A stretch of 13,044 nucleotides of DNA from an uncultured Odoribacter sp. (GTDB lineage: Bacteria; Bacteroidota; Bacteroidia; Bacteroidales; Marinifilaceae), in assembly GCA_905204385.1 (NCBI GenBank), contig CAJKZL010000033.1, positions 1 through 13,044 on the forward strand, given 5' to 3'. How positions within the stretch are numbered: the stretch's first letter is position 1; the number at the start of each line of letters is the position of its first letter. This document shows positions 1-8,378 of the stretch, in pieces. A model generated the notes under the pieces. The model was given only the letters and a program-made list of their open reading frames with translations, was not told the DNA's origin and did no database searches. The translations under genes and the position numbers were made by a program.

Positions 1-3000
1 GTTTGCGTTGACTATGCCGGGGAAAAAGGAACGTTGGTATTTTCGTTTGTTGGGTGTAAGATTTCCAAGCTTCCGTTTACGGCGGGTAAATTTATGGAAG
101 TAAAGCTTGAAGATGAAAGTTCCAACCTGGACGAAGTGACCGTGATCGCTTATGGCCAGCGTAATAAACGGGAATTGATCAGTTCTATATCTTCTGTGAA
201 AGCCGAGGATATCAAGGATGTGCCTGTGCCCAGCCTGGAAACTTTACTGCAGGGGCGTATGGCCGGTTTGGGTGTCAACCTGCAGTCGGGCGCTCCGGGA
301 AGCGGTGGGGCTAATGTGGCTATCCGCGGATATAATTCCCTGCTGGACGACGAGAGTGGTTTTAAAAGTACGGGAGCTCCCCTGTATGTTATCGACGGGG
401 TGCCGGTGCATTCCTTTACTTCACCGGTGACGGGGACGAATACTATTGCGGAGATCGATCCTTCGACGATCGAGTCGGTGGAAGTATTGAAAGATGCCGC
501 GTCGGCGGCCATATATGGTTCGAGGGCGGCCAACGGGGTGATCCTGATCACGACAAAGAAAGGCAAAGCCGGAAAAGGCAGATTCTCCGCTAATTTTTCG
601 TATACCGGAGCGATCTTGCCTGAAGCACCCCCACAGATGGGGGGAAAAGGCGAACGCCTTTATATTTTGGGAATGATGAAGGCTGCAAAAACGGCTTATT
701 ACGATAAGACCGAAGGGGTCTGGAAATATCCTTCTTCTTTGGAAGAGGCTGTCGCCAACGGTGCGGATTATAATTTATTGTTCGGGAGGGGACAAGGTGC
801 TTTTGAAGGATATATGAAAATATTGCAGGATTCGTTGAATCCGTTTTTCAATAATTCCACCAACTGGTATAAATATGTTTTCCGTCCCGGGAAAGTGTTG
901 AATGCCAATCTGCAAACCAGTGGGGGATCTGAAAATATGAACTATCTTATCGGTGCCGGTTTCTACCGGGAGGTGGGGATTATGCCGGGAAGTGATTTTA
1001 CCCGTGCTAATTTTATCACTAATTTGTCCGTAAAGCCCATCAAGAATCTGAATGTGGACAGCCGCATTTACGTGGCTTACACCGACCGCAGCCGGGGCGA
1101 AGGCGGAGGGGCAGGAGGCATGTATGAAGCCCTGACCGTCGATCCGGCTTATACCTCGACTTTGCTGACCACCGGAGGACCGGTAGAGGAAAAAATTTTG
1201 CAGATGATGACCGGACAAGTGGAATCGAATACTTCTTATCGCTTCCGGGGAAATTTACAGTTGGATTTCGAGATTATCAAAGGATTGAACCTATCGACAT
1301 CGCTGGCCCTGGATTTCAATCAGGTGAACTACAATTTTTTTCGTCCCAGCTATCTGAATGTTCCTTATTATGAAAGCTTGTCGAAAGGAACGGTAGACCG
1401 TGACCTGTTGGTGTCGAATGAAAATTTGCTGAATTACAATTTCTCTCTTCAGGACAGGCATAATTTCGATATCCTGCTGGGGTTTTCCTATGATGCCAAC
1501 AAGATGTGGAGCATCAGCGGGGAAGGATCGAAAGGCCCGAGCGATGATATTCAATACGTAGGAAGTAGCTTCCCCGATATGGATTACAGCGTTTTGTCCG
1601 ATGAATACCGGGCGCTGCAAAAATACCAGTCCGATTTCTCCGAAACTTCCATGGTGAGTTATTTCGGCCGTCTGGCTTACAACTTCGATAAAAAATACCT
1701 GATGGAAGCTACTTTCCGCCGGGATGGTTCCTCGGTTTTCGGAAAGGATGTGCGTTGGGCGACCTTTCCTTCGGTAGCCGTAGGCTGGGCATTTTCGGAA
1801 GAGCATTTTATGCGTTGGGCCTGGTGGATGGATTTTGCCAAATTCCGGGCCAGTTGGGGACGTACCGGCAGCCAGTTCGGAATACCTTATCTGGCACAGG
1901 GATTAATGGTTCCCGGAAGTATATTCGACGGCGTCCAGGGTATGGCGCCTTCGGGAGTGGTAAATCGCAAATTGAAATGGGAGGAATCCGATCAGTATGA
2001 TTTCGGTTTGGATATCGATATGTTCGATTACCGGGTGAATCTGACCCTTGATTATTACTATAAATATACCCGCTCTTTGATTCATAACGTACCTCTGCCC
2101 GGGGATGTATACGGGTTGGAAGGTACACAATGGCGAAATGCCATGGCCATCTCCAACGAGGGAATCGAATTGGAGGCAAAAGTCGATATTTTCCGTAAGT
2201 CGGCGGTGAGTTGGCGTACCCGTTTGAATATTTCGAAAAACTGGAATCGCTTTGAAAAGAGTTTTTCCGGAACGGATGTCTCTGGGCAACTGGTCATCGG
2301 GAAAAGCATGAGCGGTATATTCCTTTTTAAAGACGGAGGCATTATTCAAAGCGAGGCGGATATACCGCGGGTGTATGACGAAGAGGGAAAAATGCATTAC
2401 CTCGCACCCGACGGAGATGAGGAGAATTTCTTTACCGTGGGGATGCACAAGGTGGAGGACCTGAATGGTGACGGGGCGATCAACGAAGACGATATGTATT
2501 ATGCCGGGAGCGCCCTGCCGAAAGTATACGGGGGATGGGCCCATGAGATTAAATGGAAGGATTTCGATTTGAATATATTGTTGACGTTCACCCTGGGACG
2601 CAATATGGTGAATATGTTTGCACAGAATACCCGCTCGGTATCCGGAAGCGGAGTAAGTCCCGTTTTTGCACATCCTTCCGCTTCGGATTACTGGCAAAAA
2701 CCGGGAGATGAAACTTCCTTCCCTGCTCCCGGGGTGTATCAGAGTTATACCTATCAGTATTCCGGATTGCTGGACTCTAATCTGGAAAAGGTCCACTATT
2801 GTAAGTTGAAGCAATTGACCTTAGGGTATAATGTTCCCAAGAAAATCATGAAAAGAATCCATCTCGACGGCATACGGGTTTTTGTCACCGGGGAGAATTT
2901 GCTGACGTTGACGAATTATTCGGGCATCGATCCCGAAGTGGTGGATATTTATTCAGGTATGGATAAAGGAACTGTCTATCCGTTGTCCCGAAAATGGACT

Positions 3001-3024
3001 ATCGGCCTTACCGTTAATTTTTAA
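1..3024 (+). CDS. SusC/RagA-family TonB-linked outer-membrane transporter (5' partial)
   Basis: Outer-membrane, TonB-dependent barrel that imports a ligand captured by its SusD partner. The frame is open from base 1 (1007 residues seen), so the true start, signal peptide and most of the N-terminal carboxypeptidase-like domain lie upstream. The TTG at 34 is not a credible start, because homology already runs through it (TLVFSFVG is the end of that domain). In order: a TonB-box-like segment DEVTVIAYG (residues 44-52); the plug with LLQGRMAGL, IRGYNS, YVIDGVPV and VLKDAASAAIYGSRAANG (about 60-188); then the barrel. The family's late D-x-NGDG motif, DLNGDGAINEDD, is at about 820. The C-terminus has LKQLTLGYNVP, FVTGENLLTLTNY and a final aromatic residue (VNF). 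Its stop is 14 bases before the SusD gene. Family identity is certain. The substrate cannot be read from the sequence. Confidence 0.97.
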   Translation, partial: VCVDYAGEKGTLVFSFVGCKISKLPFTAGKFMEVKLEDESSNLDEVTVIAYGQRNKRELISSISSVKAEDIKDVPVPSLETLLQGRMAGLGVNLQSGAPGSGGANVAIRGYNSLLDDESGFKSTGAPLYVIDGVPVHSFTSPVTGTNTIAEIDPSTIESVEVLKDAASAAIYGSRAANGVILITTKKGKAGKGRFSANFSYTGAILPEAPPQMGGKGERLYILGMMKAAKTAYYDKTEGVWKYPSSLEEAVANGADYNLLFGRGQGAFEGYMKILQDSLNPFFNNSTNWYKYVFRPGKVLNANLQTSGGSENMNYLIGAGFYREVGIMPGSDFTRANFITNLSVKPIKNLNVDSRIYVAYTDRSRGEGGGAGGMYEALTVDPAYTSTLLTTGGPVEEKILQMMTGQVESNTSYRFRGNLQLDFEIIKGLNLSTSLALDFNQVNYNFFRPSYLNVPYYESLSKGTVDRDLLVSNENLLNYNFSLQDRHNFDILLGFSYDANKMWSISGEGSKGPSDDIQYVGSSFPDMDYSVLSDEYRALQKYQSDFSETSMVSYFGRLAYNFDKKYLMEATFRRDGSSVFGKDVRWATFPSVAVGWAFSEEHFMRWAWWMDFAKFRASWGRTGSQFGIPYLAQGLMVPGSIFDGVQGMAPSGVVNRKLKWEESDQYDFGLDIDMFDYRVNLTLDYYYKYTRSLIHNVPLPGDVYGLEGTQWRNAMAISNEGIELEAKVDIFRKSAVSWRTRLNISKNWNRFEKSFSGTDVSGQLVIGKSMSGIFLFKDGGIIQSEADIPRVYDEEGKMHYLAPDGDEENFFTVGMHKVEDLNGDGAINEDDMYYAGSALPKVYGGWAHEIKWKDFDLNILLTFTLGRNMVNMFAQNTRSVSGSGVSPVFAHPSASDYWQKPGDETSFPAPGVYQSYTYQYSGLLDSNLEKVHYCKLKQLTLGYNVPKKIMKRIHLDGIRVFVTGENLLTLTNYSGIDPEVVDIYSGMDKGTVYPLSRKWTIGLTVNF

Positions 3025-3038
3025 ACCGGACCTTAAAA

Positions 3039-4580
3039 ATGGAAATGATGAAAAAGCTGATTTATATTTTATCCTTGGTGTTTCTAACCGGAGCATGTGA
3101 ATCGATTCTGGACCTGGAACCGAAAAATTCAGTGACTTTCGACCACTATTTCAATAGCGAACGCGACCTGGAGGCTGTGGTAGCCGAAGTGCATAGTTTG
3201 CTGCGTACAGCCTTGTGTGGGGTCAATTATCAAACACATATCGGTTTGAAAGTGGATTATGTAAAAGGAGGGTCGGACTATGTCAGGCTCAGACGGCTCG
3301 ATCCGACGATCATTGCCAGCAGGTATAAGCAGGAAAAGTGGAGGCCCTATTACAATGTATTGAATATCGTGGATCTTTATTTCGATAATTATCGCCGCGC
3401 AGAGGGGGTAGCTGAATCCCGGGTGAATTTTTACAGCGGCCAATGTTATTTTGCCCGTGCCGTATGTTACTGGAAGCTGGCTCAGATCTGGGGGGACGCT
3501 GTGATCACGAAAGGGAGTACCTATGTCGAGAAGTATGCTAAAAGTCCGGCAGCCCAAGTGGTGGATACCGCCATTGCTGCGGCCGAAAAAGCCTATCGGT
3601 TGCTGCCGAAATACGGCGAAATGAAAAATTCGAACAAGAAAGCACTGGTTTCCAAACAATATGGATGTAAAGGTAGTGCCGCCGGGGTATTGGTGCATTT
3701 GTACGCCTGGAAGGGTTGCGTGCTGGAAGATAGAGAAGCGTTGAAGAAAGCGGTGGCTTGGGCCGATACTTTAATGAATCCCGATTTTGCTGGCAGTTAT
3801 ACCTTACCGGCGATCCCGGAGCTAGTGGGTACGAAGGAACTGCTGAGGCGGGGAGAGGGCAGTGTGTTCGAGTTGGAAATAAGCTATACGGACAACAGCA
3901 CCTATTCGACCTTTATTGCCGGGGCGCCTCTTATCGGCTGGCCCGTCATGAGAAATACCGAGGCTGCCGATATTATCGATAAGCAATATGGTATCACGGT
4001 GGGAATGGTGAACTCTATGTATGAACAGGGAGATTTAAGAAGGACCTCTTATTTTTATGAACCGGACGAGCCGGGACGGAATCTGGCCGATCTGGCTTAT
4101 CTCTATAAATGGCGCAATACCTTGTATCGGGAAACGGCTACCGGTGAAGCGGGATTCGTAGGTTTCGACGCTAATAAGGTGATGATCCGACTGGCGGATA
4201 TTTATTTATTGCGCGCAGAGTGTAAGGCGAAGCTGGGGGACCGAAGCGGTGCCATGACCGATTTAAACCTGATTCGGGAGAAGGCCAGGGCTACGGCCTA
4301 TCCCGAGGGGCCGAACGATGTGGATACCGAGAACGGATTGGTGTGGGCCATTTTCCGGGAACGGGAAAGAGAGTTGCTCTACGAAGGCCACCGTTATTAC
4401 GATATCGTCCGCAATTACTATTACGATCCCGGTTTCCTGAAAGAGTTCGCTGACGATTTTCCTGCTTTGTCGAACAGCGATATTGCCGATGGGGCCCTTT
4501 ACTTGCCTGTGCCCGAAACGGCTTTCAATTATAACGATCTGATGGTGCAAAATATTTACTGGTTGTCTAAAATGCAATAA
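3039..4580 (+). CDS. SusD/RagB-family ligand-binding lipoprotein
   Basis: Surface lipoprotein that sits as a lid on the SusC barrel and captures substrate. The N-terminus is a lipoprotein signal with lipobox LTGAC (Cys20 from the first ATG), followed by the typical ILDLEPKN segment. The C-terminal half carries family hallmarks: MIRLADIYLLRAECKAKLGD, then LNLIREKARA, then FRERERELLYEGHRYYDIVR, and near the end LYLPVPETAFNYN. The length (513 aa) is normal. Three in-frame ATGs (3039, 3045, 3048) compete. 3048 gives the most typical start, MKKLIYILSL, and the upstream leader is A-rich with no strong Shine-Dalgarno. It follows SusC by 14 bases and precedes the next gene by 3, so translation is probably coupled. 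It appears intact. Confidence 0.95.
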   Translation: MEMMKKLIYILSLVFLTGACESILDLEPKNSVTFDHYFNSERDLEAVVAEVHSLLRTALCGVNYQTHIGLKVDYVKGGSDYVRLRRLDPTIIASRYKQEKWRPYYNVLNIVDLYFDNYRRAEGVAESRVNFYSGQCYFARAVCYWKLAQIWGDAVITKGSTYVEKYAKSPAAQVVDTAIAAAEKAYRLLPKYGEMKNSNKKALVSKQYGCKGSAAGVLVHLYAWKGCVLEDREALKKAVAWADTLMNPDFAGSYTLPAIPELVGTKELLRRGEGSVFELEISYTDNSTYSTFIAGAPLIGWPVMRNTEAADIIDKQYGITVGMVNSMYEQGDLRRTSYFYEPDEPGRNLADLAYLYKWRNTLYRETATGEAGFVGFDANKVMIRLADIYLLRAECKAKLGDRSGAMTDLNLIREKARATAYPEGPNDVDTENGLVWAIFRERERELLYEGHRYYDIVRNYYYDPGFLKEFADDFPALSNSDIADGALYLPVPETAFNYNDLMVQNIYWLSKMQ

Positions 4581-4583
4581 GAT

Positions 4584-5261
4584 ATGAAGGTTTTGATGAT
4601 AATAGCTGCGAGTTTGCTGATGTTTTCCTGTGGAACAAAATACAACTATTGGGACACGGGAGTTTCGGACGGACGCTTTGAAGGAACTATGTATGAATAC
4701 CTGAAAAGTACTCACGAATTCGATTCGATCGTAAAGATCATCGAAAGGGCGGATATGGTGAGTGTGTTTGAACGGGAGGATATCACTTTTATCGCTCCGC
4801 CCGATTTTATCTTCTGGAAGTGGTTTTATTACGACGACAAAAACGGGGGATATGATGCGGCTGTCGGTTATACTCCGCATGGTTACCGTGCTATCGGTGA
4901 ACTGGACCGGGAGTTGTGCCGCAGAATAGTGGAGAGTCATGTCGTTGAAGGAAAGATTATGCGGGTGGATGTGCCTTCGGTGACTTATGACGAATTGGGA
5001 GAAAAGAATGGCGGGGGACGGATAGAAACGACCCGTAACGGAAATAAATGTTGGTTGTGGAGTGTGCAGGAACCCTATATGGGGATTCCGGATATGGGGC
5101 CCATTATTGTGAATTTGTCTTCCCTGAAAGAAGATGGAAGCATATATGTCAATGTGGGAGTTGTTTTCCCGGACCATGAGCCGGACAAAGGGGCGGTTAT
5201 CATTCTGCCTTATACCTATAAGTTGGGGGATTTGTGCGATGTCGTAACCGATAGTGAATAG
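4584..5261 (+). CDS. Fasciclin (FAS1)-like lipoprotein
   Basis: Predicted lipoprotein of 225 aa with a short signal ending in LLMFSC (Cys16). FAS1 features are recognisable though divergent. TMYEYLKSTHEFDSIVKIIE and ITFIAPPDFIF (about 33-76) match the first helix and the 'TvFAPtn.Af' strand. RRIVESHVVEGKIM (about 110-125) matches the conserved His box. The remainder is beta-rich and ends without a further domain. FAS1 domains mediate adhesion or protein contacts. In SusC/SusD operons such proteins are taken as accessory surface subunits, which is inference here. It starts 3 bases after the SusD stop and ends in TAG, with an in-frame TGA only three codons later, so TAG acts as a normal stop here. 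The FAS1 call is from motifs only. Confidence 0.75.
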   Translation: MKVLMIIAASLLMFSCGTKYNYWDTGVSDGRFEGTMYEYLKSTHEFDSIVKIIERADMVSVFEREDITFIAPPDFIFWKWFYYDDKNGGYDAAVGYTPHGYRAIGELDRELCRRIVESHVVEGKIMRVDVPSVTYDELGEKNGGGRIETTRNGNKCWLWSVQEPYMGIPDMGPIIVNLSSLKEDGSIYVNVGVVFPDHEPDKGAVIILPYTYKLGDLCDVVTDSE

Positions 5262-5269
5262 GATTATAA

Positions 5270-5712
5270 ATGAAAAAAGTGAAGACGATGAAAAATATGA
5301 TTTGGATGTCGGTAGTGGGCATTTGCTGCTGGTGCTGGGGATGTCAGGAGGTTACCGTAGGCTATCTGAATGCGGAAAACGCCAAATATATACCGAATAG
5401 AATGGAAATCCGCCTGGTTTTGGATGAAGAACTGGATGCTTCCGGATTTATAATGTATCTCCCTGGGTGACTCCGAAGATGCAAGGGGTGACAGGCACGG
5501 AGCCGATGAAGTTCGAAATCTCGGAAGTGAAGGCAACGGAAGGGGGGAACGCAGAGTTGTTTAAGCATCTGCTGACGATACGGGGAGGCGGGAGGATGTC
5601 CTTCCCTTTGGTCAGCGATATTACTCCGGGCGAATATACAGTCTCTATCCGAATAGCTAACGAAGGTTATACAAAGGAGGTTATAGATGCTTTCACCTTT
5701 ATTGTGAAATGA
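5270..5712 (+). pseudogene. Small lipoprotein gene broken by a -1 frameshift
   Basis: Two frames together make one lipoprotein of about 147 aa. The first (5270-5470, 66 aa) has a lipoprotein signal ending CWCWGC (Cys25, or Cys19 from the ATG at 5288), then QEVTVGYLNAENAKYIP, and stops at a TGA. The second (5467-5712, frame +1 relative to base 1) reads PWVTPKMQGVTG ... LTIRGGGRMSFPL ... YTVSIRIANEG ... FTFIVK, a beta-sandwich-like body with no signal of its own. Frame +1 has a stop at 5425, so the shift lies within 5428-5470. A missing T near 5439-5442 would give LDAFRIYNVSPWVTP, the most natural join. A missing C near 5461 is the alternative. I have a vague memory of this protein type beside fasciclin-like genes in SusC/SusD operons, but give it no family name. 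Its stop overlaps the next ATG (5709). A sequencing error is not excluded. Confidence 0.7.
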
Positions 5713-5738
5713 GGTTAAACGGACAAAACAAGAAAAAT

Positions 5739-6662
5739 ATGAAGAAGTGGATTATTTTATACGGGATGTTTCTCATGAGCCCGCTTGTTGGAAAGGCTCA
5801 GATACAATTCGTTCAGGAAGAAACGTTGGAAAAGGTTTTGGCGAAAGCCGGGCAGGAAAATAAGAAAGTGTTCGTGGACTTTTATACGGTTTGGTGCGGC
5901 CCTTGTAAGGTGATGTCCCAGCAAGTATTTACGGCTCCCGAAGTGGGGATCTGGTTTAATGAAAAGATGGTCAGTTACCAGATCGATGCGGAAGACCGGG
6001 CTTTTTTGAACGAAGTGAAAAAATATCAGGTTGTCGCTTACCCCACTTTGCTGATCCTGGATGCGGGAGGAAAAGTGCTGGCACGACAGGAAGGGGCTTT
6101 GGATGCCGGGCAATTGCTGAAATTTGCCCAAAGGGCCGTTGGCGAAATGATGAGTTTCGAACAGATGTACGATAAGCTCCGGACCACTAAGAATGACGAG
6201 CAACTTATGCAGGCTATCCTGCTGGAAGCCCCTGATTTTCTGCAAAAGATTCCGGAAGGGAGCAACTACGACCGTTGGTCCCTGCGGATCGAGCGTTTAT
6301 ACAACGATTACCGCAAGCGGAAACCCGTCGAAAAAATGATGAATCCGGCAGACTTTGCGATACTGATGACTTATCATCCTGAAGCGGATAAGGACGATGC
6401 CATATTGGATTATATCATCCGGCATTACGATGCTGTCGTAGAGTCGGCGGGGAAAGATGCTGTGGCTCAGTATGTCTTTACCATGAATACCGATTTGATC
6501 CAACGGCTTGCCCGGAAGGGAGATCGGGATTATCTGAAGATATTGGATCGTTTGAAAGGGGAATTGAAGCCTGTCTACGACTACCTGATGAATTTCAACG
6601 GTACGGATGCTTATACCGGAATGAAGTATTTATATGACGGAGAGTACTACTTGTTCAGCTAG
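5739..6662 (+). CDS. Secreted thioredoxin-fold protein, cut short by an in-frame TAG
   Basis: The first ATG (5709) overlaps the previous stop, but the ATG at 5739 gives a clean Sec signal (MKKWIILYGMFLMSPLVGKA) and I prefer it. The thioredoxin domain follows (about 25-130). It has VFVDFYTVWCGPCK with the redox pair Cys53-Cys56, and VVAYPTLLIL with the cis-proline at about 102, as in periplasmic disulfide reductases. After it comes a charged helical extension (MSFEQMYDKLRTTKND onward). The frame ends at TAG 6660-6662 (307 aa from 5739). The same frame then stays open for another 118 codons of similar helical protein, so the original product was about 426 aa. The thioredoxin domain is whole, so the truncated product could still be active in the periplasm, perhaps on disulfides of cargo or operon lipoproteins (inference). 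Confidence 0.85.
   Translation: MKKWIILYGMFLMSPLVGKAQIQFVQEETLEKVLAKAGQENKKVFVDFYTVWCGPCKVMSQQVFTAPEVGIWFNEKMVSYQIDAEDRAFLNEVKKYQVVAYPTLLILDAGGKVLARQEGALDAGQLLKFAQRAVGEMMSFEQMYDKLRTTKNDEQLMQAILLEAPDFLQKIPEGSNYDRWSLRIERLYNDYRKRKPVEKMMNPADFAILMTYHPEADKDDAILDYIIRHYDAVVESAGKDAVAQYVFTMNTDLIQRLARKGDRDYLKILDRLKGELKPVYDYLMNFNGTDAYTGMKYLYDGEYYLFS
6660..6662 (+). other. In-frame amber (TAG) inside the thioredoxin-fold gene
   Basis: The reading is ...YYLFS-stop-KDVDRYLELMDRY... with both sides in one frame and of similar helical, charged character. A CAG to TAG transition (Gln lost) is the simplest origin, though AAG, GAG, TGG, TTG and others are also one step away. There is no frameshift. Confidence 0.8.
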
Positions 6663-7019
6663 AAGGACGTCGACCGATATTTAGAATTGATGGACCGGTA
6701 TTTTGCTTTGCTGGGGAAAACCATCAAGCCGGACGATTACCGGAATGCGGTGGAAGCGATCCATGAAGTCCTGAACGGTAAATTCACACCCGAGGTTTCT
6801 GCCAAGTGCATAGAATGGATCAGGGCGGCCCTGCAGGGAGAGATGGATGCCTCAAGCCGCATGGAAATGCTGCTGATGTTGGGTGATTGTCATAAAATGC
6901 AGCAGGACAAGGAGAATGCAAAGAAATGCTATAACCAGGCTTATATGTTATCCCTGCAATTCGGAAATCCGGGGCTGTCGGCGGCTGTGAAGCGGTATAT
7001 GGCGGATTTGGAGGAGTAG
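6663..7019 (+). pseudogene. Severed C-terminal part of the thioredoxin-fold protein
   Basis: This stretch continues the thioredoxin-fold frame after the amber codon: KDVDRYLELMDRYFALLGKT, then WIRAALQGEMDASSRMEMLL, MLGDCHKMQQDKENAKKCYNQA and a final RYMADLEE. The last part looks like a TPR-like helix pair (G..H...Q....A...Y..A), which is common at the C-terminus of such Bacteroidota thioredoxins. It has no signal peptide and no good start of its own (ATG 6690, TTG 6687), so a separate gene is unlikely. The frame ends at TAG 7017. Without readthrough it is probably not translated as a useful product. Confidence 0.7.
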
Positions 7020-7103
7020 ATTCCGGGTAGTGTTCCGGAACGGATAACTATGCTGAAAAAGCATGGAAATGAAATGATTAGAATAGAAATAAAAAGCATA
7101 GAT

Positions 7104-7937
7104 ATGAAAAACTTGTGGCTGATAATGTGTCTGCTGGCTGTTTTTACCGCTTGTTCGGATGAAGAGCGTGTAGGAGACGACGGTTTCCTGTTTACCCCTA
7201 TCACGGGTTTGAATATTCCCGTCCGGGTAAATGTGGAAGAGGAAGTGTACGTCGAGGGGAAAGGCTTCGCTGCCGATTGCGAAATCTGGTTGCAATTGAA
7301 CGGAGGGGATAAAATACAGGCCGATGTTGTCCGGGTGGATGAAAACGGTGTGACGTTTACCGTTGCGGTGGCTAATTCGGGTTTTTATGCGGTGATTTTG
7401 GTGCAGGGGGGGAAAGAATACCGGATCGGAGGAATAAATCTGGTGACGAATGATTTGGAGCCAGACCAGATCGAGGCTTATGCCGTGCGGGGAGAAATGG
7501 CTCCGGTGGTTTATCCGGTGAGCGTTTCCGGAAAAACGGTGGGGAAACCCTTGTTCGAGATGCGTTCGGGCTATTATTTCGGTACGGCGGTGTCGACGGC
7601 ACAGGGCAAAGTTTATTATTCGGGTTGTGACTGCCTGTATGATGCTACTACCCAGATGACCAAGATGGGCTATTATATCGATTATTACGATACCCGTACT
7701 CAGAAAAGAGGAACGGTTTCTACTTCCCGGGTGAATGAATATTTCGCTATGGGGCTGATAGAGGATGAATTACATGTGTTGTTCACTTCCGATCAGGAGA
7801 ATTTCGATTTAGTGAAGCTGGGGGATGACGGGACGTCGACCTTGGTGCATACCTTACCTTTGGCATCTTTAGCCGGAAAAATATGGAGCGATGGGTTGCA
7901 CTTCGTGCATGATCAGCAAAGAGGCGAGATATATTAG
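7104..7937 (+). CDS. Lipoprotein, possible IPT/TIG-like N-terminus, cut short by an in-frame TAG
   Basis: The frame is open from before 7050, but the ATG at 7104 gives a standard lipoprotein signal, MKNLWLIMCLLAVFTAC (Cys17), so I start there. Residues about 25-110 look like an IPT/TIG-type Ig-like domain: VNVEEEVYVEGKGFAADCEI, VTFTVAVANSGFYAVILV and YRIGGINLV. The rest consists of short beta repeats with turns of propeller type, such as GYYFGTAVSTAQGKVYYSG, YIDYYDTRTQKRG and ELHVLFTSDQENFDLVKLGD. Likely a surface-exposed or periplasm-facing binding subunit of the uptake system; no catalytic motif is visible. It stops at TAG 7935-7937 after 277 residues, in the middle of a repeat (QQRGEIY), and the same frame continues for 137 more codons. 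Confidence 0.75.
   Translation: MKNLWLIMCLLAVFTACSDEERVGDDGFLFTPITGLNIPVRVNVEEEVYVEGKGFAADCEIWLQLNGGDKIQADVVRVDENGVTFTVAVANSGFYAVILVQGGKEYRIGGINLVTNDLEPDQIEAYAVRGEMAPVVYPVSVSGKTVGKPLFEMRSGYYFGTAVSTAQGKVYYSGCDCLYDATTQMTKMGYYIDYYDTRTQKRGTVSTSRVNEYFAMGLIEDELHVLFTSDQENFDLVKLGDDGTSTLVHTLPLASLAGKIWSDGLHFVHDQQRGEIY
7935..7937 (+). other. In-frame amber (TAG) inside the propeller-like lipoprotein gene
   Basis: The frame reads QQRGEIY-stop-NAYLIGENPAGKSYVLDL, one beta repeat split by a single codon. The same frame is open to 8348. CAG to TAG again explains it in one step. Confidence 0.8.
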
Positions 7938-8351
7938 AATGCTTATCTCATAGGGGAAAACCCGGCTGGAAAGTCATATGTACTCGACTTGAATACTGGG
8001 AATGCAAAAGTGATGGACGGCGGTTCGAAGCGCTTTTCTACCCTACTGGTCGACGGTGAGGTTTATTATTTCTGCCGGGAATTGATGGATGAGGATAATT
8101 ACATGATAACTATTTGGCACCCTGCGGATCCCTTGAACTGGAATTTTAACGACCCCGTAGCCTTGGTGGGAACTCTGGAGAAAATAGAATTCAATTCTCC
8201 TTTTTATAATTCGGAAAAACATGTGTTTTACGGCATAGGCGAAGATGAAGTCATTTATACCTGGGATCCTGCTTCGCCCACAGCAAAGCCGTCTCAATGG
8301 GTAAAAACGGGTTGTGAATATTTATTCAAAATAAATAGCGATAACAATTAA
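7938..8351 (+). pseudogene. Severed C-terminal part of the propeller-like lipoprotein
   Basis: This is the same frame as the preceding fragment. It has the same repeat style, with YVLDLNTGNAKVMDGG, TLLVDGEVYYFCREL, NSEKHVFYGIGEDEVIYTWD and a closing EYLFKINSDNN before TAA. Late repeats like these normally close a propeller, so their loss probably abolishes folding. There is no signal peptide; the first in-frame start candidates are TTG 7989 and ATG 8013. The full gene would encode about 415 aa. Confidence 0.7.
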
Positions 8352-8378
8352 TTTACTAACAATTTAATTTAAGTGATT

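Noticed and set aside
34..36. TTG at 34 as the SusC start
   Set aside because: Recognisable protein sequence precedes it in frame, and no signal peptide follows. The gene simply enters from outside the window.
1903..2814. 303-residue minus-strand frame inside the SusC gene, with a similar 304-residue one at 4263-5177
   Set aside because: Both lie antisense to well-recognised genes, have low-complexity composition and show no signal or domain. They are treated as shadows.
5428..5470. Programmed ribosomal frameshifting
   Set aside because: There is no heptameric slippery site and no strong downstream hairpin that I can see. A plain single-base loss is simpler.
5259..7019. Genome-wide TAG reassignment
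   Set aside because: TAG ends the fasciclin-like gene (5259) and the thioredoxin-fold frame (7017) at sensible positions, so it functions as a stop here.
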